Source: Halanaeroarchaeum sulfurireducens (lineage in GTDB: Archaea; Halobacteriota; Halobacteria; Halobacteriales; Halobacteriaceae). Taken from it: DNA of 64,000 nt. The first letter of the stretch is position 1. Each line of letters begins with the position of its first letter. The notes under the pieces were generated by a model. The model did not search any database, was not told where the DNA came from, and was given only the letters and a program-made list of their open reading frames with translations. Both the position numbers and the translations under genes were made by a program. Below, in pieces: positions 17,718 to 26,644 of the stretch. The stretch covers positions 1,116,001 through 1,180,000 of the forward strand of contig NZ_CP008874.1 in assembly GCF_001011115.1 (NCBI RefSeq). The letters run 5' to 3'.

Positions 17718-18145
17718 CACGAGTCGTCGCACAGGGAACCTTCGACATCATCCACCCGGGCCACGTTCACTATCTCGGCCAGGCCGCCGCGATGGGTGAC
17801 GAACTCCACGTCATCGTCGCCCGACGGCAGAACGTGACCCACAAGGAGCCGCCGATACTGCCGAATCGACAGCGAAAAGACGTCGTCGCGGCGCTGGACG
17901 TCGTCGACGACGCGCGAGTCGGCAACGAGGACGATATCTTCGCGCCCATCGAGGACCTCGATCCGGACGTGATCGCCCTGGGCCACGATCAGCACCACGA
18001 TTCCGAGGCGATCGCGTCGGAACTCGCCACGCGCGGGATCGATTGTGCCGTCCGCCGGGTGTCGGCCCGCGAACCCCGATACGACGGCGAACTGCTCTCC
18101 ACGCGCACGATCATCGATCGCATTCTCGAAACCCGATCCGAGTGA
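17714..18145 (+). CDS. ribL: FAD synthase (archaeal RibL)
   Basis: This 143-residue cytidylyltransferase-fold enzyme has the nucleotide-binding HxGH motif ([13 protein letters not shown]) and the C-terminal STRTI motif. It carries out ATP + FMN to FAD, the last step of flavin cofactor synthesis in archaea, whose RibL is unrelated to bacterial RibF. Cysteine near the C-terminus (DCAVRRV) is present as in characterised members. It is translationally coupled to the JAMM gene. Glycerol-3-phosphate cytidylyltransferase is the main alternative within the fold. Confidence 0.88.
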   Translation: MTRVVAQGTFDIIHPGHVHYLGQAAAMGDELHVIVARRQNVTHKEPPILPNRQRKDVVAALDVVDDARVGNEDDIFAPIEDLDPDVIALGHDQHHDSEAIASELATRGIDCAVRRVSAREPRYDGELLSTRTIIDRILETRSE

Positions 18146-18240
18146 CCCCTCTGGACTGCGGTTCGAGGCCACGGATCCCGTTGCCGTTCGTTCCAGACCG
18201 CCCGAAGGGTCTTTTTGCAAGCGACGCCTGGTGTGATCCG

Positions 18241-19044
18241 ATGGGGATTCGTCAGTTGCTCCGGGGGACGCTCGGCTGGAACAGACTCGAGGCGGTCGCC
18301 CGCGAGATTGCGATCAGATACGATCGGCCGGTCGTCCGCATGACGTTTCTGGACGCCGAGAACTGGCTGTCGACCCCGTGTGTCGTGGACGAGGACTGGT
18401 TCGTGAAGATTATCTCTCCCCGTAATGCCTTCGTTCACGCGCTGTTTACCGGCGCGCGAAACCTCGGCGCGGTCACGGCCGGGGGCGAGGGGTTTTTCGA
18501 ACGTGCGACGGGCCCCGTCGAAATGGCACGCCACGAACTCGAGGCGACCCGTCGGATGCAGGAGATCGGCGTGAATGCCCCGGAGCCAATCGAGGCCTTC
18601 GAGGTGAACGGACTGGGTGTCGTGGTCATGGAGTATCTGGAGGACTTCACCACTCTGGACGCGCTCCCGGCCGAGGTCGTCGACGAGTACGCCGTTGACC
18701 TCTTCGAGGCGTTATCGACGATGCACGCTCACGATCTGGCGCATGGCGATCTCCGCGAAGAGAACGTCCTCGTCCACGACGACCAGCTGTTTTTCATCGA
18801 CGCCACCAACGTCGATGAATCGCAGATCGACGACGCGCGGTCCTACGACGTGGCGTGCGCGCTGGGAGCGCTGGAACCGTACATCGGTGCGTCGGCCGCA
18901 GTGGAAGCCGCCGCACAGTTCTACCCGGAGTCGGACCTCCGGGAGGTGACGGATTTTCTTCCGTTCGTTAACCTGCGGCCCGACCATGACTTCAACCCGA
19001 GGACCGTGCGGGACGCGATCGACGCGATCGAAAGCGATGAATGA
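18241..19044 (+). CDS. RIO/ABC1-like protein kinase
   Basis: The 267-residue kinase-like protein has a catalytic loop HGDLREENVL (Asp170, Asn175), a metal-binding IDATN (Asp187), a candidate Lys56 in FVKIISP and an MEYLEDF hinge. The ATP lobe is short, as in RIO and Bud32 type kinases. The frame is open further upstream within ribL, but ATG at 18241 follows the only proper intergenic space and begins MGIRQLLRG. It may phosphorylate a protein or be an ATPase in ribosome assembly; no partner is evident next to it. Confidence 0.8.
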   Translation: MGIRQLLRGTLGWNRLEAVAREIAIRYDRPVVRMTFLDAENWLSTPCVVDEDWFVKIISPRNAFVHALFTGARNLGAVTAGGEGFFERATGPVEMARHELEATRRMQEIGVNAPEPIEAFEVNGLGVVVMEYLEDFTTLDALPAEVVDEYAVDLFEALSTMHAHDLAHGDLREENVLVHDDQLFFIDATNVDESQIDDARSYDVACALGALEPYIGASAAVEAAAQFYPESDLREVTDFLPFVNLRPDHDFNPRTVRDAIDAIESDE

Positions 19045-19087
19045 GGGTCACAATGAATAACATGGCTTCCGAGTAATTGTTCGACCG

Positions 19088-20068
19088 ATGGTCCGTATCC
19101 TGACCAGCGACGACGTCCGTCCGCTTTTGAAGATGACCGACGTGCTGACGGTCGTCGAAGACGCCATCGTGGCGCAGGGAGCGGGGAGGGTGGAGCGACC
19201 GGACCGTCCACATTTTCCGGTGGGGTACGGTCTCGACGTGAACCGCCCGCTGGAGCCGATGGGCACCGGTCTGGTCATGTCGGCGTACGTCCATGGCACG
19301 GACTACTTCGCGACGAAAATCGCGAGCGTCCATCCCGACAATCCGCGTCGTGGCTTTCCAACGACCAGTGCCCAGATCGCAGTGAACGACGCGGCGACCG
19401 GCCAACCGGTCGCATATATGGATGGGACTCACGTCACGGGGGCGCGAACGGGGAGCGTCGGGGGTCTGGCAGTACGGGAACTCACGGACGGCCCGGTTCG
19501 GGTCGCGGTCGTCGGTGCGGGGGTGCAAGCGCAGTGGCAAGTGAGAGCCATCGACGCGGCAACCACGATCGAATCCGTCGTCTTCCATTCACCGCACGAA
19601 CGCTCCAGAACCGGCGTGGCTGAAACAATGCGGAACGAACTCGATGTCGACGCCGCCCCGGTCGACGACGTTGGTGCCGCCGTCAGCGACGTCGACGTCG
19701 TCGTCACGGCCACGACGAGTCACGAACCGGTGTTCCCGGGAGATGCACTCGCGGAGGGCACGGTCGTGGTGGGTATCGGCTCGTATACGGACGAGATGCA
19801 GGAGATCGACCGAACGACCTTCGACCGATCGAGCCAGGTCTTTGCCGATGTGCCGAAAGCGGTCGAAGATATCGGTGACATCCAGCAGGCTGGCCTCGCA
19901 GGCGACGATCTGATCCCGTTCGCGGATCTCCTCTCCGGCACCGTCGACCCGACAGACGGTATCACGATCGTAGAAAGCGTCGGATCGGTGGTGATGGACG
20001 TCGCGACCGCGTCGTACGTGGTCGATCGGGCGCGCGAACGGGACGTTGGTGAGGAGGTTCCGTTTTGA
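19088..20068 (+). CDS. Ornithine cyclodeaminase/mu-crystallin family protein
   Basis: This 326-residue protein aligns with the OCD/mu-crystallin family. Signs are TSDDVRPLLKMTDVL at the start, Lys in YFATKIASVHPDN, MDGTHVTGARTGSVGGLA, the Rossmann motif VVGAGVQAQWQ and DVPKAVEDIGDIQ near the end. Members include ornithine cyclodeaminase, alanine dehydrogenase and ketimine reductase, all NAD(P)-dependent; the substrate cannot be fixed here. Its 3' end lies inside the first unit of a short tandem duplication (20056-20110). Confidence 0.88.
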   Translation: MVRILTSDDVRPLLKMTDVLTVVEDAIVAQGAGRVERPDRPHFPVGYGLDVNRPLEPMGTGLVMSAYVHGTDYFATKIASVHPDNPRRGFPTTSAQIAVNDAATGQPVAYMDGTHVTGARTGSVGGLAVRELTDGPVRVAVVGAGVQAQWQVRAIDAATTIESVVFHSPHERSRTGVAETMRNELDVDAAPVDDVGAAVSDVDVVVTATTSHEPVFPGDALAEGTVVVGIGSYTDEMQEIDRTTFDRSSQVFADVPKAVEDIGDIQQAGLAGDDLIPFADLLSGTVDPTDGITIVESVGSVVMDVATASYVVDRARERDVGEEVPF

Positions 20069-20110
20069 GACGAACGACGACAGGGTTCCGTTTTGTGACG
20101 AACGACGACA
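20056..20110 (+). repeat. Tandem duplication of 27 bp at the 3' end of the OCD-family gene
   Basis: Units at 20056-20082 and 20084-20110 match at 26 of 27 positions, with a 28-bp period. The first unit contains the gene's last four codons and its TGA. The second lies in the convergent intergenic space before the nitrilase gene. Confidence 0.85.
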
Positions 20111-20307
20111 ATTTCGATCCCGCGAGAAGACGTACACGTCACAGGCGAGGAGATCCACGGGTGGCGAAGGCGGTGCCCCGAGCCGCCTTCGCTCCGGGAG
20201 TCGGGGGCCGTCCGGGCCGCGTGTAGGTTGTGCCAGCGTGTGACGAGAAAAGCGTCAGTTGCCGGCATGAAATCCTTGTTGTTGCTCACGTATAAACCTG
20301 TTCGCCG

Positions 20308-21108
20308 TCAATCTCGACGATCCACGAGGGCGGGAAACGCATCGCGAACCTCATTCACCCGATTGGGATCGATGTCGGCGAGAACGAGCGTGGGCTGGTC
20401 GCCAGAACTCGCAATTTCCGTCCCCCAGGGATCGTATACGGTCGATCGGCCGAGGAGCGTCGCTGCGTCGAACTCCGCCGCACCATTGATCGTGGCGACG
20501 TAAAAGAGGTTCTCGACGGCACGCGCTCTCGAGAGTGTCTTCCAGTGCTCGACACGGGGGTATGGCCAGGCACTCGGGACGAGAGCGAGCGTGACGTCCC
20601 GGTCGGCCAGTTCGCGATAGAGTTCCGGAAATCTGAGGTCATAACAGGTACTCAAGCCGATGGTGAACCCCTCGAACTCGCCGACGCCGAAGGTTTCTCC
20701 AGGAACGAGCAGGTCGCTCTCCTCGGATTCGTACCCGAAGAGGTGGCGTTTACGGTACGTTGCGAGGCGGTTCCCGTCGCGGTCGAAGAGGACGGTCGTG
20801 TTCGCCAGCCCGTCGTCGGCCGGCCCGTCGCCGTCGCTGGCGGCCAGGTCCTCGACGATACTGCCGGCCATGACACCCACGTCACGTGACGACGCCGTCT
20901 CACGGATCATCGAGAGGGTCGGGCCATCCAGCGGTTCGGCGAGTTCTCGGTACCGATCGAAGGCGAAAAACCCCACGTTCCACAGCTCCGGTAGTCCAAC
21001 GAGGTCCGCCCCGCGGTCGGCTGCGGTCTCGATGGCCTCGACTGCGCGGCGGCGGTTCGTCTCGACTGCCCCCTCGCCGATGTCAAGTTGTGCCAGTGCC
21101 AGTTTCAT
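20308..21108 (-). CDS. Nitrilase-superfamily carbon-nitrogen hydrolase
   Basis: The 266-residue hydrolase has the complete Glu-Lys-Cys triad: Glu41 (GLPELWNVG), Lys120 (TYRKRHLFG) and Cys155 (GLSTCYDLRFPE). It resembles omega-amidase/Nit2-type enzymes, which hydrolyse small amides such as alpha-ketoglutaramate or deaminated glutathione, but the substrate is not certain. It overlaps the upstream SRPBCC gene by 4 bp (its ATG over that gene's TGA), so the two are coupled. Confidence 0.88.
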   Translation of the reverse strand: MKLALAQLDIGEGAVETNRRRAVEAIETAADRGADLVGLPELWNVGFFAFDRYRELAEPLDGPTLSMIRETASSRDVGVMAGSIVEDLAASDGDGPADDGLANTTVLFDRDGNRLATYRKRHLFGYESEESDLLVPGETFGVGEFEGFTIGLSTCYDLRFPELYRELADRDVTLALVPSAWPYPRVEHWKTLSRARAVENLFYVATINGAAEFDAATLLGRSTVYDPWGTEIASSGDQPTLVLADIDPNRVNEVRDAFPALVDRRD

Positions 21109-21527
21109 TGTTCGTCGAGGTAGCGGCGGAGCGCTCGTTCGAGATTGCCGATCTCTTCCTCGAAGTTTCGTTCGAAAAACCGTTCCACGCCTGGGGCCCG
21201 TCCCTCAACGACGAAGACGTTCGAGACCGTTGCGGAGTGGTCAGCCTTCGCTATGGTGTGTTTCCCGGTCACCGTGAACGCCTTCGACGTGCCCCTGAAT
21301 TTGACGTCCGTCGGCGGATTCCGCTCGACGTCTTTCGTTCGGACCTGAAGGGTCCTGCGAACGAGGGGGATCGGGAGATCGATGTGCCAGATGGTCGTCT
21401 CCCCTCGCCGATCGAACCGATCGACGACGCTAATGGCACGGGCCCGTTCGGCCGGGTCTGCGATGAACTCCCAGATGTCCTCCGGCGAGGCGTCGACGTC
21501 GAACGTCCGTTCGACCCGAACGGTCAT
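21105..21527 (-). CDS. SRPBCC (START-like) protein
   Basis: This 140-residue protein has the helix-grip layout of the SRPBCC superfamily: MTVRVERTFDVDASPEDIWE opening, IADPAERA, and a long C-terminal helix (ERFFERNFEEEIGNLERALRRYL). Such proteins bind hydrophobic small molecules in a deep pocket. It is the first gene of a coupled pair with the nitrilase and lies 37 bp after the winged-helix gene on the same strand. The ligand is unknown. Confidence 0.82.
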   Translation of the reverse strand: MTVRVERTFDVDASPEDIWEFIADPAERARAISVVDRFDRRGETTIWHIDLPIPLVRRTLQVRTKDVERNPPTDVKFRGTSKAFTVTGKHTIAKADHSATVSNVFVVEGRAPGVERFFERNFEEEIGNLERALRRYLDEQ

Positions 21528-21564
21528 GATGGATACTCCGCCGGGGTCCTAAAAAATCCGCCGA

Positions 21565-21789
21565 TCAGGCCCGTTCGACCCGCCAGGTCGTCGACCGGGA
21601 CCGCCCCCACTTCTCGATGTCGACGTCGTCCGATTTCTCCGCGAGGTCCGCGAGCCGGACGCCCACCTGCTTTGCGGAGAGGCCGAGGGCATCGGCGATG
21701 TTCTTCGCCCGAAAGTACCCCTCCCCGCCGGAGACGCTGTCCCGGAGGTACGCGAGGATGCGACGCTCCGCCTCTGTGTATTCGGACAT
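21565..21789 (-). CDS. Small winged-helix protein (DUF7123-like)
   Basis: The 74-residue protein reads as a compact winged helix: YTEAERRILAYLRDSVSGGE, then FRAKNIADALGLSAKQVGVRL as the recognition helix-turn-helix, and a wing ending WGRSRSTTWRV. I recall this pattern as a conserved haloarchaeal family, probably DUF7123. A longer frame on both sides exists, but the ATG at 21789 begins MSEYTEAER, as in relatives. It is probably a DNA-binding protein with unknown targets. Confidence 0.82.
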   Translation of the reverse strand: MSEYTEAERRILAYLRDSVSGGEGYFRAKNIADALGLSAKQVGVRLADLAEKSDDVDIEKWGRSRSTTWRVERA

Positions 21790-21857
21790 TGGGTGTTTGT
21801 ACGCCCCGAGCGGGTATAACTCTTGTAGATGCGATAGTGCTCGCCTGGCGCCCCAGA

Positions 21858-22040
21858 TCAGTGATAGACGTGTAGAGAGACCATGAGGAGAGCTCCGAAG
21901 ACGACTGCTGCGCCGTATCCCAGTCCACCGAGAACTCCGTCGATGTAGAGGATGCCTGCCGAGACAGCAGCCAACAGGCCGAAGAGTATTCCGATTCCGG
22001 TATCGAGGTCCGTTGCCGAGTTGCTCGTCGTTGTCGACAT
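21858..22040 (-). CDS. Small two-helix membrane protein (DUF7525-like)
   Basis: This 60-residue protein has a polar Thr/Ser-rich start and two hydrophobic helices (about 18-36 and 41-58) joined by a GVLGGLGYG turn. I start at the ATG at 22040 (MSTTTSN); the longer frame to 22067 adds MGGREQGTF without support. It resembles a family of small haloarchaeal membrane proteins (DUF7525, from memory). Function unknown. Confidence 0.7.
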   Translation of the reverse strand: MSTTTSNSATDLDTGIGILFGLLAAVSAGILYIDGVLGGLGYGAAVVFGALLMVSLHVYH

Positions 22041-22093
22041 GAACGTACCTTGCTCGCGACCCCCCATAAAAGTGTACGGACGGCCTCAGGGAT

Positions 22094-23122
22094 TCAGACG
22101 ATGGTCGTGTAGTCAGATTGCTCGTTCAGCGCCAGATTCGACGCGATCTCCACGTTGCGCATCGCGTACTCCGCCGTGTGCTGGAGGGCGACCAGGACAT
22201 CGCGAACCATCAATAGTTCGTCGTTTTCCATCTCCGGCAGGTCCGACAGGATGTCCCCCTCCCGGTCTTTGATCTCGTCGAACAGCGACCGTGCCTCGAG
22301 CGTCGTATCGTAATCGCGCTCGACGACGGCCTCGACGCCCAACTGGGACAGCTCGTCGACCTGGTCGTTGAATTCCCGGATGCGCCGCATCGTCGCCTGA
22401 TCGACGTCCAGCGTGCCCTCCTCGGCCTCGCAGACGATGTCTGCGATGTCCTCTGCGTTGTCCGCGGTCAGTTCGAGACTCTTCGCGACCGATCGATACG
22501 CGATGAGAGGAAAGCCGTCCCTGAGACCGACCGCCCTGGCGAGACTTGGATTCTGATACGCGGTGAAAATCAGCCGAAGGAGCAACACGAAAATCTTGTT
22601 GGCCTGGCGCTCTCGGTTTTGGGCCCGCCGAGCGAGGTCGTCGTTGCCATGGGCCAGTGCCTTGATGGCCTCGCCGCGCATGGTTCGTCCCGTACTCTCG
22701 AGACGCTTCAGGAGGTTATCGAGGGTAAAGTCCTCGGGGTCGACCGAGCACCGGATCGTAATGCGATCCGGCGTCTCCTCGATGACTCCCAGCCCCATCA
22801 GCTGGGTTTCGGCGTTGTACACGGCGTTGATGTGACCGCTCCCGAGCGTGTCCTCCGCGGTGACGTGGATGATGCGACGTCCCAGTACGTACTGACCGAT
22901 GATCGCCCGTTCGACGGCATCAACGTCGAATTTCTCGACGTGCACCGTCGCCTCGCTCTCCTCGCCTCGTGCCGATTCCGGCGTGACCGTCAACGTGCCC
23001 TTGCTACTCTCGCGCACAGTGACCTCGTCACCCTTCTCGACCTCCTGTTCCCGGGCCCACGCCGCAGGTAACGTCATCGCCAGGGTCGACGGTCCGAGTC
23101 GCTGTACCTTCCTCGTATCCAT
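22094..23122 (-). CDS. PhoU-domain regulator with AbrB-like N-terminus
   Basis: The first 45 residues (MDTRKVQRLGPSTLAMTLPA, WAREQEVEKGDEV) are a SpoVT/AbrB-type swapped-hairpin DNA-binding domain. The rest forms two PhoU helical bundles (KSLELTADNAEDIADIV, VLVALQHTAEYAMRN). This architecture is the archaeal phosphate-uptake regulator type, acting on transcription rather than only on the Pst transporter. Start at ATG 23122; a CTTATG TATA-like box about 25 nt upstream suggests a leaderless transcript. No pst genes lie nearby, so target genes are inferred to be elsewhere. Confidence 0.86.
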   Translation of the reverse strand: MDTRKVQRLGPSTLAMTLPAAWAREQEVEKGDEVTVRESSKGTLTVTPESARGEESEATVHVEKFDVDAVERAIIGQYVLGRRIIHVTAEDTLGSGHINAVYNAETQLMGLGVIEETPDRITIRCSVDPEDFTLDNLLKRLESTGRTMRGEAIKALAHGNDDLARRAQNRERQANKIFVLLLRLIFTAYQNPSLARAVGLRDGFPLIAYRSVAKSLELTADNAEDIADIVCEAEEGTLDVDQATMRRIREFNDQVDELSQLGVEAVVERDYDTTLEARSLFDEIKDREGDILSDLPEMENDELLMVRDVLVALQHTAEYAMRNVEIASNLALNEQSDYTTIV

Positions 23123-23206
23123 ATCTACCTGGTAGAACATAAGGTGCCTTAATCTTGTCTCTACGCCACATATTGCGTGGACACGTCGGACGAACGACAC
23201 CTTCGC

Positions 23207-24274
23207 TCACACGATGCGAATCATCCGCCGCTCGTATCGACCGATTCGCACCTTGACCCAGCCCCGGAGTTCCTCGTCCAGCGATTGTTCGCCCGTGTCG
23301 ACCCGGAGCACGCCCGTGGTCTTCAGTTTCTCCCGTGAGGCCACGATCTCGACGTCGCATTGTCGAATCACGGCCGGTGAAAGCTGTTGGTTACCGCGAC
23401 CGAAGACGAATCCCTGCCCGCCGATTGGTGAGACGACGATGACGTTCTCCGAACCCAGGGCGGAAAGAATCTCGGTTTCGTTCCCATCCCGGACGAGCAC
23501 CTCGCCGTCCCGGTACACGTCGACCCCGAGAGGGCTCCCCGTAAAGCCGAGGGTCTCCTTGATCGTCTGGAGCGTTCCACCTGGTCCCAGGACGTACGTG
23601 CCGCCAGGTTTCACGTCGTCTGCGACGCCGCGAGCCAGTCCTTCGACGTCACCGCCGGTGAGCTGCTTCGACGACTGCAGTTCGCCATCGACCGGAACCC
23701 GGGCGACCGCTTTGAGAGACGGTTTGACCGTCCCGTCCCGGTAGGCCGCTTCGTCGATATCGTTGACCTCTCGGGTCTCCACCGCCTCGAAGGTGGCAGC
23801 GAGTCGGCCAGCCGCCTCGGGACTCACGGCGAACACCGACGAGAACACCTTCACTCCCGCCGGAACACCGAGAAGCGGCGTGTTGGCCCCGAGATCTTCG
23901 AGCGTCGTGGCGACGTCGACGGCCGTGCCGTCCCCGCCGACAAAAAGAATCAGGTCGACGTTCTCCGAGACGAACGCCTCGACGGCCTCTCGCGTGTCCG
24001 CCGCGGTGGTCCGTTCGCCCTCGGGGTGACCCAGCACAACCGGGTCGAATCCCGCCGACGTTGCTTCCGTTTCGCCCATTTCGTTTCCCCAGGCGAAGAG
24101 CGTCACGTCACTCGTGTGCGTATCGAGTGTCTCGAGCGCCTGTCTCGCCCGTTCAGGAGCCCTTTGCGTTGCACCGAGCTCTCGTGCTCGATCCACCACT
24201 CCGTCAGTGCCTTTGAGGCCAACGCGTCCCCCCATCCCGGCTATCGGATTCACAACCAGTCCGATTCGTCGCAT
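23207..24274 (-). CDS. ATP-NAD kinase family protein (AcoX-like)
   Basis: The 355-residue protein has a nucleotide-binding N-terminus (GLVVNPIAGMGGRVGLKGTD), the GGDGT motif of NAD/diacylglycerol kinases (ILFVGGDGTAVDV) and a C-terminal domain with VVSPIGGQGFVFGRGNQQ, typical of the COG3199 branch. Whether it phosphorylates NAD is not established for this branch. It lies directly upstream of the PhoU-type gene on the same strand, with an 84-bp gap. Confidence 0.85.
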   Translation of the reverse strand: MRRIGLVVNPIAGMGGRVGLKGTDGVVDRARELGATQRAPERARQALETLDTHTSDVTLFAWGNEMGETEATSAGFDPVVLGHPEGERTTAADTREAVEAFVSENVDLILFVGGDGTAVDVATTLEDLGANTPLLGVPAGVKVFSSVFAVSPEAAGRLAATFEAVETREVNDIDEAAYRDGTVKPSLKAVARVPVDGELQSSKQLTGGDVEGLARGVADDVKPGGTYVLGPGGTLQTIKETLGFTGSPLGVDVYRDGEVLVRDGNETEILSALGSENVIVVSPIGGQGFVFGRGNQQLSPAVIRQCDVEIVASREKLKTTGVLRVDTGEQSLDEELRGWVKVRIGRYERRMIRIV

Positions 24275-24444
24275 ACCCCTTGCTCGACGGGAGGAAAGAA
24301 AAAGGGGACGCTCCGGGGACGCCGTCCGGATGCGCTGATTCTTTGCCAGGATAGCCGATTAGCCCTCGGTCGGCCGCTTTCCAATCGTCCCGCTGACGAC
24401 AGCGGTCGTCAAGAGTTAAGGGATCTCGATTGATACACGTAAAT

Positions 24445-24555
24445 ATGTTCGAAATACTCGCAACGTCCGAGTTGCCAGCGAACTCCGTGGGATGGACCGT
24501 CTTTGTTCTCAGTCTCGTCATCGCCGCCATCTGGATCCGATACCTCTACCGCTAG
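24445..24555 (+). CDS. Single-helix membrane microprotein, 36 aa
   Basis: ATG at 24445 opens a short frame, MFEILATSELPANSVGW, followed by the hydrophobic helix TVFVLSLVIAAIWI and a short RYLYR tail. It looks like a single-pass membrane peptide with the basic end inside. An AGTTAAGG box about 27-30 nt upstream would give a leaderless transcript. It converges on the CinA-like gene and shares CTAG (24552-24555), both genes ending in TAG. The GC-rich third positions support coding. Function unknown. Confidence 0.6.
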   Translation: MFEILATSELPANSVGWTVFVLSLVIAAIWIRYLYR

Positions 24556-25229
24556 ACGCGGTCGCGAAGCCATTCGGCCGCGCGTTCGACCTCGTCGGGG
24601 TCCGTAGCGGCGATTTTGAGTCGCACCCCGTCGTTCGGATAACTCCCCACCCGCACGTCGAAGTGTTCGTTCGCCTCATTGAGGACGTCGATGAGCGCGC
24701 TCTCCGGACCCTCCGAGTGCACGATCTCGGTCGTGATCTGTTCGCCCTGGAAGTCCTCCTGAATCCGTTCGTACATCGCCCGCATCTCGTCGGGAACGCC
24801 GGGAAGAACGTACACGTTCTCGACGATCGCACCCGGCGCGACGCCCTCGTCGTTGGGGATCATGCTCGCTCCGTCGGGTAATTTCATCGTCCCGGACACG
24901 AGATCCTGTCGGGAGTACTCGACGTGTTCGTCGAACCAGATGACGGCGTCCTCGTGTTCGACCATCTCGAGGTCGAACGCGTGGGCCACGCCGTCGAGGG
25001 TGACGTCGTCGTGCGTCGGACCGAGCCCGCCAGTAACGACGACCGCGTCGAACGCGTCGGCATACCGGGCCACCGAATTCGCGATGACGTCCTGTTCGTC
25101 GGGAACGACCAGCATTCGTCGGACCGTCGCGCCGCGTTCCGCGAGCCGTCGGCCCAGCCACGAAGCGTTGGTGTTCTCCGTCTCGCCGACGAGCAATTCG
25201 TCTCCCACGGTGACCACCGCTACGTCCAT
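24552..25229 (-). CDS. CinA/MoaB-like molybdopterin-binding domain protein
   Basis: The 225-residue protein has the MoCF-binding fold with VAVVTVGDELLVGETENTNA at the start and VVVTGGLGPTHDDVTLDGVA, the signature of CinA N-terminal domains. The bacterial C-terminal nicotinamide deamidase domain is missing, as usual in archaea. It may be a nucleotide pyrophosphatase acting on ADP-ribose or NADP breakdown products; the assignment is by family only. Confidence 0.87.
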   Translation of the reverse strand: MDVAVVTVGDELLVGETENTNASWLGRRLAERGATVRRMLVVPDEQDVIANSVARYADAFDAVVVTGGLGPTHDDVTLDGVAHAFDLEMVEHEDAVIWFDEHVEYSRQDLVSGTMKLPDGASMIPNDEGVAPGAIVENVYVLPGVPDEMRAMYERIQEDFQGEQITTEIVHSEGPESALIDVLNEANEHFDVRVGSYPNDGVRLKIAATDPDEVERAAEWLRDRV

Positions 25230-25268
25230 GTCACCAACGGTGTACCCCGGACCGCTTAGTCCCGACGG

Positions 25269-25979
25269 TCACCGTTCGTCGTCGACACCGAAACCGGCGG
25301 CTATGCGCTCTTCCTGGAGTCGCCGTAGCCTGGAGCGATAGTACGCCACCCCGGCGCCGGCGACGAGCACGAGCACTCCGAGAAGTCCGGCGAACAGGAG
25401 GAGATCCCGCTCCTGATAGTAATCGACCTCGATGCGATCGGACTCGATCGACGACCAGGTGAGGACGACCCGTTCCCCCTGGTTCGCTGATTCAAAACCT
25501 GACGGATTGGCCCCGCCGAATACGGGTAGTGAGATGCGCATGTCCGGCGGGAGCCGGACCTCGTGCGATCGGTTCGTCACGACGGGGACGGTCAGGCTAC
25601 GGGCGGGACTCGATGCGGTGTACGCAAACTGACCAGCTGATTCGGGGAAGGTGACGACGGTGTGTTTGTTCTGTTCCTCGACGGAAAGCGCGCTGGCGTT
25701 GGCGACCGTGCCGTTCTGGTATCGGAACTTCACGGCCGAAATCGACACCGGTTGTGTCCCCAACAGTTCGTCCCTGAGCGCGAGACGAACCTCGCTATCG
25801 TCGTCGAGGGTGTAGACATACCGGTACTCCGAGTGCTCGACAGTGATCGTAACCGCTTCGGTGGTGTTCCAGTCGTACTCCGCCGATTCGTTCAGGGCCG
25901 CATCGTCGACTGCGGTCCCCCCACATCCGGCCAGAAAGACCAGGCCGACGAGGCCGACGATCGCCAGCGTTCGCCTCAT
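25269..25979 (-). CDS. DUF5803-type lipoprotein with C-terminal membrane helix
   Basis: A lipobox signal (VGLVFLAGCGG, Cys near residue 19) shows export and lipid anchoring. The extracellular part (about 25-190) is beta-rich with repeated Asn/Ser/Thr sequons. A membrane helix (about 193-215, LLLFAGLLGVLVLVAGAGV) and a basic cytoplasmic tail with SRLRRLQEERIA follow. It is recognised as the haloarchaeal DUF5803 pattern. It overlaps the DUF2110 gene by 4 bp and follows it and TFE on the same strand, so these form a small operon. Role unknown. Confidence 0.82.
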   Translation of the reverse strand: MRRTLAIVGLVGLVFLAGCGGTAVDDAALNESAEYDWNTTEAVTITVEHSEYRYVYTLDDDSEVRLALRDELLGTQPVSISAVKFRYQNGTVANASALSVEEQNKHTVVTFPESAGQFAYTASSPARSLTVPVVTNRSHEVRLPPDMRISLPVFGGANPSGFESANQGERVVLTWSSIESDRIEVDYYQERDLLLFAGLLGVLVLVAGAGVAYYRSRLRRLQEERIAAGFGVDDER

Positions 25980-26644
25980 GGAACGACGGCGAGTAACTCG
26001 GCTCGCAGGTGCGAGCCGATATTTGCGAGCAGCCCCGGCGGATCGGTCCCCTCTGCACAGACAATGCTCTGTTCGAGTAAGCCGAGGCGCTCGACGGTGA
26101 CGATATCGTTGGCGTGGCCGGCACGGTTGACGGTCGCGCGCACTTCCGCGCGCGTAGCGCTGTTGACGTTCACCCGGCCGACGTCCTCACGTGTCCAGTC
26201 GTACAGCCTGTCCCGCTCTTCCTCGGCCAGACTGGGCGGATCTCCGTGGGTAAACCGGAGCGGAAGGTGCTGGACGAGGCCGAAACGCGTCCGGATCTGC
26301 TCTGGAGTGCCGGCACCCAAGCCGAGTTCATCCGCCGGGATCCGGATATCCTCACCCGCGTCGAGGACGAATCCGTCATCGTCCCACGATTGTAGCGTGC
26401 CGACGTAGGTGTTTTCTGCCTCGAACTCGGCGGTGATCTCTCCCCACGTTTCCCGGAGGACGTTCCGCGCGGCGGTCGCATCGGCCCCCTCGACGGTTAC
26501 CGACGGGAACCCGTCGTGGCGCAGCCCGACCGTCCACTCGACCTCCAGGTCGGCGAGGTCGTTCCCGACGAGGGAGTCGAGGGAGTCGAGAGCGCGGTCC
26601 CGTGCGTCGCCCGTGACGTAGACTTTGGTAGCGAGAACGACCAT
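25976..26644 (-). CDS. DUF2110 family protein
   Basis: This 222-residue soluble protein begins MVVLATKVYVTGDARDRALD and contains WTVGLRHDGFPSVTVEGADA, then an S1/OB-like stretch (NTYVGTLQSWDDDGFVLDAG). It follows tfe immediately (tfe ends at 26645), a neighbourhood conserved for DUF2110 in haloarchaea. The link to transcription initiation is inference from position only. Confidence 0.85.
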   Translation of the reverse strand: MVVLATKVYVTGDARDRALDSLDSLVGNDLADLEVEWTVGLRHDGFPSVTVEGADATAARNVLRETWGEITAEFEAENTYVGTLQSWDDDGFVLDAGEDIRIPADELGLGAGTPEQIRTRFGLVQHLPLRFTHGDPPSLAEEERDRLYDWTREDVGRVNVNSATRAEVRATVNRAGHANDIVTVERLGLLEQSIVCAEGTDPPGLLANIGSHLRAELLAVVP

